A stretch of DNA of 64,000 nucleotides from Pseudeuparius sepicola (Eukaryota; Arthropoda; Insecta; Coleoptera; Anthribidae): the NCBI GenBank assembly GCA_963920635.1, contig OY987298.1, positions 24,530,647-24,594,646 on the forward strand. The letters are read 5' to 3'. Below the pieces are notes generated by a model. It ran no database searches. It was not told where the DNA came from and saw only the letters and a list, made by a program, of their open reading frames with translations. Shown one piece after another: positions 44,718 through 55,500 of the stretch. How positions within the stretch are numbered: position 1 is the first letter of the stretch; each line of letters begins with the position of its first letter. The translations under genes and the position numbers were made by a program.

Positions 44718-45704
44718 CTTGAGTAAAAGAATGGAATAATGCATTTAATTAATTTTATTATTTATTAAAAGAAAGTTGAACGTATAAAGTTTCTTGTAGT
44801 TTAGTTGCTATTGCAATCAACATTTTGTGAGTTTTCATTGTCTGTTGAGATTTGCGCATTTCTCTGAATAATAACAAAATACCTAGGAAGTCAAAATGTA
44901 ACAGACAAAAAGGTTAAAAGCATTAGTAAACAATGAAGATTAACAATTCATAAACTTATAAACTTTATTTACCTATAATAGGGTACTTGACGTTTTTTTC
45001 TTAATGAAAATCTATATGGAATAAAAATGCCTTACATCCAAGAGTGCTTTTGCACTATTTGAAACTGCAAAAGCCCAATCAATTTTACTATAATTTAATT
45101 AAAAAAGATTCAGAACAACCGACTTTGTAAATGGCTTTTTTACACATAAAAGTCTGCAGAATGTGGTATATGATATTTTAAATCAATCGCTTAGGCCCGG
45201 TTTGTTATTTTTTAACTGCAACAAGTAATGATAAAAAAAATTGTTAAATAGAAGGCCATGATTTTGCATTTATGTATACTTTTTCATTGCAAATTACTTT
45301 CTCTTATACCATTTTTCTCTACGATGCAAAATAATAAGTTTTTTACTGCCCCTCGTATACCGCGATATATGCATGAACTTATTCGGACCGTTGACTGAAA
45401 TATTCAGTCATTTTCTTGACGGGGCGAATCTACTATATAAATTTCATATGTTAAGCATTTTTGTTGTCACTGAAAGATCAAAAATTTTACAAATAACTTT
45501 TAGATTTTTTATTAAAACAAATATTTAACAATTTATAGATATTATTATATCCTTTTTCACAAGTCTATAATAAGCATTGGGATCTATTTTTTACAACAGG
45601 GATGTTTTAGCGACATAGTAGGCAAAAGATAATCCATTGAAAAAAATTACTCCAGCCAGGATTAGAACTCAATACTTAAAAAATGCCTATGTCCCTAGTT
45701 GTAG

Positions 45705-46965
45705 TACAGGGTGGCCCATCTAAGCGAAAAAAGGTGCGCATAAAATCGTCATAAAAAATATTAGAGTTTGTAATAAAAATTACTAAGCATTGATAAAAAA
45801 GTTATTGCCAGAATTTTTTTTGCAAAATATTAAAATTTTTTACTTACAACGGTTTTTTTAATAGCTTTCCTTTTTAGCGGAAACGAAAGTGATTTTCCGT
45901 ATTTTAAAACTTACACATTTTATTTAACCATTATAGGTTTCCTTCTTTAATTCTGAATCTAATGATATATAATTTGATCTATTTGTCTACAACCGTTTCC
46001 GATATATTTACCAAAGAAGCTCCATCAAACTAGATAAACATGCTCTCTTGCATCAGTGTCTAATGTTCGATCCAAGTAGGCCAAATATTAGAACAGATTT
46101 ATGAAAAATCAAGTCAGCCATGACAATAAAACTGACAATCAATAGTAGGCTCTCAATTCAACATTTCTGCTTGCCTGCCAGATAAATTTCAAATTTTGTT
46201 GCTGAAGCTATAGTTTAGTTACAGTTTCAAAAATGTTTCTGAAAAAAGAATGTGCTGTGATATTTCAAAGATCTTTATCAGAAATAATAAAATATACGTG
46301 GAAACTATGAGGGAGCAGTATTCTTGTAAATATTCAAATAGAGATATTATGAGTGCTTCATTTGCATGTAGCTGTATCGAAGATTTCGATCTACAGGAAG
46401 TGAAATTTTTAATCTGACAGGTAAGTAGAAATGTTGAATTGATAGCCTACTTTTGATTGTCAGTTTTATTATGTCACGGCTGACTTCATTTGTCATAAAC
46501 TTGACACTGACAGAAGAGACCATATAATATTATGTTATCTAGTTTGATTGAGCTTCTTTGGTAAATATCTCGGAAATAGTTGGAGACAAATAGATCAAAT
46601 TGTATGTATATCGTTGGATTTAGAATTAAAAAATTAATCGTATATTGGTCAAATGAAATGTGTAAGTTGTAAAATACAGAAAATCGCTTTCATTTCGGCT
46701 AAAACCGGAGGTTATTTGAATACTCAGAAATATCTATTTAAAGGTTCTCCAATGGTTGTGCAGGTAAAATATTAGATTTTATTATTTTGCAAAAAAGGAT
46801 TTTTGGCGAACTTTTTTACCGACCCCTATATGTATACAAAATACGAGTGCACCCTTGAATTCCTCTTAATTTTGACTGCAAATTTATTTTTTAATCACGA
46901 TTTTATGTTAACCTGTCGCCATGTAACACACTTTTTCCGCTTGGATGACCCACCCAAAAGTAACA
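45705..46965. mobile_element. 1.25-kb foldback element ending ACAGGGTGGCCCATC
   Basis: ACAGGGTGGCCCATCTAAGCG on the left pairs with CGCTTGGATGACCCACCC on the right, though the right end lacks a clean CTGTA. Inner arms share 'aatttgatctatttgtctacaac' and its complement, and 'cctacttttgattgtcag'. Non-coding. Confidence 0.75.
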
Positions 46966-47946
46966 CTTGGTAAAGACACATTATGATTTCTCGTGAAGCA
47001 GTCTTAAACATTAAACAACCTTTAAACTGTAAAAGCGATAAAATACATCAAGATAATTTTTTAGAGTGCAATTTATGCTTTTGATTGGAGAAAACATTAA
47101 AAAAGTTACAAACACACACATTGCCTTGGTTGTGCTGTATAAAAACAGAGATCTGCATTTTTGTTCAAATAAAAACAAAATATATTTTAACATTTCTTCG
47201 TCTTCCAGAGCTTGTTTGTGAATTTAAATATATGTATAGTGTGTCCCCAGATAGGTGAAACGATTCTATCAAGTTCACCTATAAAGTGCCCTTCTTGTAG
47301 GGACTACGACAAAATTATTTTGTTCAGAATGACAAACATAGGTTATTGTATCGAATTGATGGTAATTGTGCAAAATTTCAAAAGCCTAGGCCTACTTTGA
47401 TTTTTTGCTTTTTTGTCTTTTTTCAGAATAATAGTGCACTTTCTGTAGCTTTCACAACAAAATATACTTCATGATGAAAAATTGAGTAGGTGCGAACATT
47501 TTCAAAAGCATGGCCTACTTATTGGTTTATCTGCGTTTTAAATTTTTTAGCAGAAAACAAAAGCTTTCGAAATTTTGCACACCCACCATTTGAGCAAAGG
47601 AATAATCAGTTTTTTATTCTGTACAACATATTGTTAAAAAACAGGACAAAAAGGGCACTTCACCGGCGTGAAAAATTAGTTTTTTAAAATTTCAAAGGTA
47701 ACTTTTCGAAACTAAAATTACATATTTCTCAAAACAAGCAAGGCTGAACCCCTGAAGCTCAAATTCCAACTAATTTTTATTGTCTTTTACCTGGAACAAG
47801 ACTATATTAAAGACCTGTACCATTGAATAAAAGAAAAAAAATATATTTTAGTAAGGTTAAAATATTCAGTGTTTTATAACCTTTCTGGGAACCCCAGAGA
47901 TCCATATCTCTGGTGAACCCTCACCTCGACCCTCACCTAATGTTAA
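46966..47946. other. Intergenic repeat fragments, no gene seen
   Basis: 47330-47690 belongs to a dispersed repeat also seen inverted at about 50380-50690 and in 43380-43630 ('caaaagcctaggcctactttgattttt'). A GTCCCCAGATAGGTGAAACG block at 47243 has an inverted partner at 52043. No coding feature. Confidence 0.45.
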
Positions 47947-48387
47947 GCCCTGTCCAGACAGAGGCTACATGTTGCCGCGACATGTTTCCGAGTTTTGTAA
48001 CACGTCGCGATAAGAGGAAACAATCCGTCCACACAGAAGCAACTTGTTTCGCTACTCGCGGGAAGTCGCGGTAAACATGTATCTAGTTTGGAACCAGTGT
48101 GTCCACACAGAAGAAACATGTTGCCCTTCTCAGTCATGCACGTAGATGCGCCTTTTTGACGGACGACTGATTACTGTCGCTGTCGCCAGTCGACACGGCC
48201 GTCCACATAGAAGCAACAAAAGTGGCCGGTTGTCGCTCGATTTTCTTTGATGTTTACCGCCCTCGGAGCGGAAACACGCGACTACCGGCGACCAGTAGCA
48301 ACATCCCTCAACACAGAGCAACTTTTGTGGTGGAGACATGTCACACCTACAAAAGTTGCTACATGTTGCCTCTGTGTGGACACGGCT
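47947..48387. mobile_element. MITE with TTAA duplication and internal 'gtccacacagaagcaac' repeats
   Basis: TTAA precedes GCCCTGTCCAGACAGAGGC and follows GCCTCTGTGTGGACACGGCT at the right. Five or more internal copies of GTCCACACAGAAGCAAC-like units are spread through it. TTAA is the target of piggyBac-type and Kolobok elements. The open frames on both strands are by-products of the repeats. Confidence 0.75.
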
Positions 48388-48528
48388 TTAAGATTAAAAT
48401 GTCGTAGAAATATTTTTCGAATGTTGCTTCATTGTCGAAATAAAGGGTTTTAAAAAACTTTTTTTGCATTTTTTCTGTGTATTAATCAAATGACAATGAT
48501 ATTCTAGTGATATTTGTTAGACATTTCC

Positions 48529-48889
48529 AATGAATAAAGAACCCCAGGAAGGAGCCAAAGCTCTATGGTCATTATAAAATACGTGAGACGGAAATCGCCC
48601 TGTATGGTGACTGAATTTTGACAAAATATTTTTATATTTGACAGTTGTCACGGTGGTTTGTGCTACTAGATATTTGTGTAGTTCTTCGATAAGTACTTTT
48701 TGGAGATCTATTATGGTTAGCTCTGCAGCCTGCGGCTATTCCGTGATTACCAGAACAAAATGTTTGGGGGATAACATTCTATCGGTAAGTACTTTTGTAA
48801 ACCAGAAACGGCATGCCGCCATATGCAGAGACTGGAGCGGTCTAGCGTAAAGCCCAAATTTGCTCCTTCCTGGGGTTCTTTATTCATAG
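48529..48889. mobile_element. 361-bp foldback/MITE with 9-bp duplication GACATTTCC
   Basis: Ends AATGAATAAAGAACCCCAGG and CCTGGGGTTCTTTATTCAT are inverted. GACATTTCC occurs directly at 48520-48528 and 48890-48898. A 9-bp duplication is typical of Mutator-like elements. Confidence 0.85.
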
Positions 48890-49493
48890 GACATTTCCTT
48901 GGCAAACACACTTGGTTACTTCATGACATTAAATGTCATGAAACAGGAGACAAATTTTGTCTCCTCTTTAACATTTAAAAAATGTTTTTAACACCCTGTA
49001 TTTCAAGACCTAAGCAACATTCGAAAAACTTTTATACCACATTTTCTTGTTAAAATTATGTGAGGATTTTCCTTTAATTTGTTAGAGAGGTAAGGAAACA
49101 CCCTGTATATAGTCTTACTTAATGCCTGTGCATTATAGGTTTGTTTAAAGCAATCGCCATTGGTGCCACAAGCCAAAAAATCCACAGGGTGGTTTAATGT
49201 TGAAAACACCATTGTTGCAGAATCTTTTATAAAATAAAAACATATTACCACAGAATAGCTTTGCAACAGAAGCCTCCTTCTGAGATTTCGCTAAAAAGCG
49301 AGTCTCCTTTTAACACATGTCGTTAAGGAATTGTCTGTATTACTCGTTAGTCTGTGATATTACAAATGTATCTGTTATAATGAATTTAATATCCAAAATA
49401 AAATAAAATGCTTATTTGCTACCCCAACTAAATTAGAACCCATTAGATTTTTCAGTTTCTTTGTATTGAGTGGTCGAACTTTTAGAGGCAAAA

Positions 49494-50280
49494 CTTTCAA
49501 AGGCCATTATGTGGCACATATTCTCATAATAATAAGGTATGAATCAGAGAGTCATCCTGGATTCTTCATGTGAAAAACTGAGTTTTCAAGTATTCGAAAA
49601 ATATGCGTTTTGATGTGATTTTATACAGGCTGCCATGTGTTTTATAATGAACTTCAAAATAAAAAATTCCTCGGAAAAAATAGGTATACCGTTAGCACAG
49701 ACATATATAGCTAGCGAAGCTATATAGGTCTGTGCCGTTAGGGTGGGTCCAAAGGGCTATTATTGCCACGTGATCTTGTATTTTAATAATTAATTTTTCC
49801 ACGTTTCTGAACAGGCTGCCAATGAGAAGTATGCAAGTTCTTATTATGAAAATGCTGAAAAAAGGATGGCATACCTTTCGCGCATGTCCAAGTACTGTTT
49901 AAATTGAATGTTATTTAATCATTTAAACGAGTTATTCGATGTAAAGTGTACTTGGACATGCGCAAACAGTATGCCATCTTTTCTTCAGAATTTTCATAAT
50001 AAGAACTTGCAGAAACGTGGAAAAATTAATTATTAAAATACAAGATCACGTGGCAATAATAGCCCTTTGGACCCACCCTAACGGTATGCCTATTTTTTCC
50101 GAGGAATTTTTTATTTTGAACTTCATTATAAAACACATGGCAGCCTGTACAAAATCATATCAAAACGCATATTTTTCGAATAATTGAAAACTCAGTTTTT
50201 CACATGAAGAACCCAGGATGACTCTCTGATTCATACCTTATTATTGTGAGAATATGTGCCACATAATGCTCTTTGAAAGG
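49494..50280. mobile_element. 787-bp foldback element carrying a nested palindromic insert
   Basis: CTTTCAAAGG and CCTTTGAAAG-type ends and nearly identical arms ('gtgccacata', 'ggtatgaatcagagagtcatcctgg', 'ataccgttagggtgggtccaaagggc'). The left arm is interrupted at 49696-49734. A related fragment lies at 52945-53050 in a CERT intron. Confidence 0.88.
49696..49734. mobile_element. 39-bp palindromic insert with 7-bp duplication and a provable empty site
   Basis: The insert runs CACAGACATATATAGC... to GCTATATAGGTCTGTG with loop TAGCGAA. CCGTTAG flanks it on both sides (49689-49695, 49735-49741). The opposite arm of the host foldback (50078-50094) has a single copy of the heptamer, complement CTAACGG, showing the state before insertion. 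Confidence 0.88.
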
Positions 50281-50911
50281 CATACTGAGAAAATCACGTC
50301 CAAAAATCTGTCACTATCTCCCAGTCCATGTACTCAACGCCTTCACTAAATTTCCCAATGAATTCTAAGAAACAAACTATTCTTGATTTTTTCGAAAAAG
50401 TACCGTTCATTTTTGTGTTTTAAAATTTTTAGCGGAAGAAAATAAAAAAAGGTCTAGGCTTTGGAAAGTTTGCACACCTACTGTTTTTAATTCTGAACAA
50501 AACATTTTGTCATAAAACCTACATAACGGGCACTTTACTGGTGCGAAAAATTAAGTTTTTTTATTATCCAAGACACATGATTTTTCGACTCTAGAAACCC
50601 TTTTTGTAGGTTTTTCCATAATTACAAACTGAGTAGGTGTCCAAAACTTAAAAAGCCTAGACTTACTTAGAATTGATTGGGACGTTTAGTGAAGGCAGAA
50701 AATGATTATTCTAGTGAGGTACCATTTATTTTTTATTAAAATATATTATGGTTGACCTCTCGCTTTCCGGCACTGGTGGAAGTAGATGGGCTGAATTATT
50801 TTTAATTTATAGCATTTAATGTATGTCTAAACTGCACCAAATATGTTTGCTTTAACTGTCATTAAGAAAAATAATATCTAGAATTCTTGCTTCTTTAACA
50901 AGTTGGAATTA

Positions 50912-51923
50912 GACCGTCAGACAGTGACAGTTCTCCTTACTGATTTTCTCATTTATGCCTTGAAGAGGGTTGAAAGGTAAAACGATGCGGAGTCGGAAAA
51001 TAGTAATTTTAAGTTTGGACCCCGGGGAAAACATGAAAAATTTGATTTTTCAAAACAGAAAAAAAAGGTACTAATTCTCACTTATGCCATGTTCACCGCA
51101 TGATTTCTTATACTATTCCGACCTCGAAAACCCAAAGGCATAAGTGTGGCGTGTGGAAAAAGGGTTGAATTAAGGGTTTGGCAGATCACACAAAAAATGA
51201 CTTGGTTTACTGACTCCGTCAGTTATGCCGTTCGAAATGATGAAAACTTATACCCTCACTAGCCCAAAAATTGATTGGCAGAAGTGACGCGTGGGGATAA
51301 ATGCACTTTTGGGTCAGAAAATAAGTCGGAATTTTTTTTTTCGTCAACTGCTTTCTGCACTTATGCCTCTGAAACTATAGAAAGTTTTATTGCAATTCAT
51401 TTTATCCCTGACAAAATCAGCTGACGAAAAAAAAATTCAGACTTATTTTCCGACCCAAAAGTGCATTTTTCCCCACGCGTCACTTCTGCCAATCAATTTT
51501 TGGGCTAGTGAGAATATAAGTTTTCACCATTTCGAACGGCATAACTGACGGAGTCAGTAAACCAAGTCATTTTTTTGTGTGATCTGCCAAACCCTTAATT
51601 CAACCCTTTTTCCACACGCTACACTTATGTCTTTGGGTTTTACAGGTCGGAATAGTATAAGAAATCATTTGGTGAACATGGCATAAGTGAGAATTAGTAC
51701 CTTTTTTTTCTGTTTTGAAAAATCGAATTTTCCATGTTTTCCCCGGGGGCCAAACTTAAAATTACTATTTTCCAACTCCGCATCGATTTACCTTTCAACC
51801 CTCTCCAAGGCATAAATGAGAAAATCAGGGAGAATCTGTCACTCTTTTCTCATTAGGCTGATTTGCGTCTATTTGCAGCCAATCAGACGGCATGGGAGCC
51901 TCGCAAACTTCTGTCCGACGGTC
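50912..51923. mobile_element. Foldback element family A, second copy
   Basis: GACCGTCAGACAGTGACAG to the right end GTCCGACGGTC, bordered by TA. Arms are homologous to 21209-22166. The right arm has an extra ~70-bp stretch ('cattaggctgatttgcgtc...cagacggcatggg') before the end. Confidence 0.88.
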
Positions 51924-52522
51924 TAAATAGATAATCCTGTAATGATTCTGGAAAACTGGAAATACTGACAGCAAACACAATTCGTTATTGTAAAAGGGAC
52001 ATAAATCAGGTATTTAATAGTGTTGGTCCGGCTTTTACAAGTCGTTTCACCTATCTGGAAACCACGTACAGGGTGTGACAAAAGGTTGAATCACAAATTA
52101 GAAAACATTAAAATTTTACAAGACCATTTCCCCCAATTTGTCCATGAATAATTAAAATAATTTCACAAAAATAAAATTTGGTGGGTTTACTCATTGTTCG
52201 TAACCATAAAAGGCTGTAGCTTAAAAAGATAATTAACTTCCATTATGCAAAAATCAGTGTAAATAAAAGAAAAGAAAGATGCAATTTTACACCTAGGCTG
52301 CATGATCTGTGTTTTTACCATTCTCATAAAAATTGTGCATCTTGGATGGATTTTCCTGGTCTTCTTCCTTAAATTTATGATCCTATAATTCTATGTAGAT
52401 AAAATGGACATGTTAACAAAATAAAACAAAAGTGCTTAACATAAAATAACAATTTAATCTGTGCAATATAAATAAAAATAAAACATAGTAAAGAGAATGT
52501 GTGTCTGTGATCTTGTGTGGTC

Positions 52523-55500
52523 CTAGAACATAAGGGGCTTATTTCGAGTTTGGTTTATGACGTAAGCGGTGAACCTCTTCAGGAATTTCGGGTATTCCCT
52601 TTTGTAGACAGCTCGTAACACCGAGGCGGGTGCCCATCCGCCGGGATTCACTGAAACAAACTCATTGTAAACATCAAGATAATTAAAAAACATGAAAAAT
52701 GGCTCACTTCAAATTATGGCAGTTTTCTTAACAAAACTTTTTGCCAAAGATAAATTTTTGTTCTTTGATAACCCATTTTAAACTTTTGACAATGTGGAAT
52801 TTCCAGATAATTAAAAATTAGTAAATAAATTTTGAAAATCAATGAAATTTTAAGTGCACATAAAAAAATATTATATTCCCAACTTCAAACACTTAATAAT
52901 TAAGATTTAGTTTGCGTAACCATAACAGGACTTTGGGCCCATGAATTTTTTATTTTGTACTTCATTTTAAAACACATGGCTCGCCAACAAATGAAGACTA
53001 ACCTTCCATATGAAAAACCCAGGATGACTGATTCATACCTTATTATCAGGAGTAATAATAACAAGTGGTGTGCCTATTATCGATATTACCTTTCGTTAAT
53101 TTTACGAATTATTAGCACTGGGAATATAATGAGTTAATAAATTAATAAAAGATATACCACGAGTCGTATTTAGGAAGAGAATTTAACAACTGCAAATAAC
53201 TTAATTATTCAGTGTTTAGGCGTAATTTGACAACCAAACTTATTAATAAAATTACAAAAATTATAAATATATTATAAATATATAATATAATATATATATA
53301 AATATAATATATAAAAAAAGTAGGCACAACCAAGATTTCAGCCTGGGACCTCTCGCACCTAAAGAGTGCTTCCATATAAAATTATTTTTTAAATAAGCAG
53401 ATTCTATAAAGAAAAACATATTTGGTATTTTTGTGCACAAAAATGAAAGTTTCTAATTTTGCCCATCTCCATGTGTACACCTATAACACCTGACAAGTTT
53501 CAGTTTTGCTTTGATACATTTTCTATTTTCTTTAGATTTAAAATTAGCTTATCAGCTTCATTCCATGTGAGATTGAAGAGCAGTGAAAAATGTGCCAAAT
53601 TGTCATATTCTTGATATTACTTTGTAGAATACAATAAACACATGACTTCATGCAAAAAATATTACCAGAGCCTCAGTTTGTCACAAATAGGGACCAACTT
53701 TTGCACTTTGTTAATGAAAATATTCCTCTTCGAAAATTGCTATTAAGCGAACAGGTCCAAATCAATATAAGAAGATTGAAAAAATAAACACTTGTTCAAC
53801 TTACCGACCGAACAATACGAAATTTTACAAGACACATTATCTCTAGTAATAGGTCCATCGTCTTTTGGCGGGTCTACCCTCGTCTGACACAGCAGGCACA
53901 CTGTTAGGTATATCCTCACGCATTTACTAACATTTGCCTAAAACGAGAACTATTCGAGTCAAGATGATAGAACCCTAATATGAAAGCTTAAAAAAATTTA
54001 GTATCTTACAGGGTGGTCGGTGTGTTCCGTTGATTTATTCACTACAGTCCATATATCCGGCCCATCTCTGTCGTGGTCGTTTGGTAAGTTCTTCATGTGC
54101 GACCAAAACACTACATCCCTCTGGCTTGCCGGCCATATCCTTTTATGCGTCTGTAGAAATAGCAGTGTGTCTTCCGATATTGTCTCTAATACAGTCATTT
54201 GCTCTAATGTAGCTGAAAAGAAACATTTTGTTCATACAGTATACAATTCGCTACAGATTTTAAATGAAAGATAGTTTATTTAACCAGAGGCGTAGCTACG
54301 TTAGGGCAAACCGGGGCAGTGCCCGGAGCCCCGGATCAACCAGGAGCTCCGGTGGCCGCAATATTAAGAAAATATAAATAATCCCACAAAATAATCCCAC
54401 AAAAACCATTAGAACGAGATTAAGTGTAGCAGAAAGGGAAATGTATATTTATTTAATTAGATAGACCAAATATTAAATATTAGTTTAAGTATGAGGTCAA
54501 AACTATTTTTTTGTTTTGCTTTAATTTTTCACGTTAAAAATAAAAGTTTCTTATTACTAACGTGTATAATTAGTTGGGGTATAGGGGGCCCCAAATTTTT
54601 TTTGCTTCGGGGCCCCATGACTTCTAGCTACGCCACTGTATTTTACATGGATATGCCACAAACGGTAGGTTTCTCTCATACATATGTATTTTCCTCTATG
54701 CAAAATGATCGTGGCCAAATTTGTAGTTTTTTGTACGAATATGTCCTAAAACATCGTGTTTTAATGCTAGTTTTCGTTCTGTGAATACACTAATGCTACC
54801 TGACATTTCTGGTAATCTTTGCTGACACTATTAGTATCTTTAGAGCTGATCTTAGTGAAAGAACAGGTTTATGCAGTTTTAATGCAATCTGCAGTCTCGG
54901 TTGCCTCTCTTTTCAACAGGATAATAGAATGACATTTTGTATTATTTGACCCAGTATAAAAGTATCAAAAGAATTTTAGGTCAAATAGCCCATTCAGATA
55001 AATCGCATCACTTAAATCAGTACAAAAGAATAAACTTACTATTGATATAGGTTAGGGAGAGGTAATTCAATTATACATTATTTATAGAAATGGCGCCAAA
55101 AACGCTCAGCGAGCCCTTCCTTAATTCAATTATTTATAAACTACTATAAACTGGCTATACCTAATCTAGGTGGGTCAAACCTGGACCAACACTATATTAA
55201 AGACCTGAGAATGACGTCATATTTCATTGTTGTTTGCAGACTTGGGTGGCGCAACTCGACGAAAAAATTGCGACTTATTATTGGTTATACGGGGGTATTC
55301 TGTGATTATAGATATGTCAGTTTCTGACATTTAGAATGTTCCATTTAGGTTCATTTAAGTTAAAGAATTCTCTATGCGGTCAATATTTCACAGTTTTGTC
55401 ATTCTAACAGAGCTTTTATAGGTAGATTTGTTTGTAATAACTGCAATTTCCCTGCTTATGAAGAAAATTATATGGAATGAATATTTAGTGTCCCCATTAT

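Noticed and set aside
48222..48453. Frames in the TTAA element around 48130-48453
   Set aside because: Built from 'gtccacacagaagcaac' repeats on both strands.
53270..53325. Possible origin or regulatory A+T tract
   Set aside because: A simple TA microsatellite explains it.
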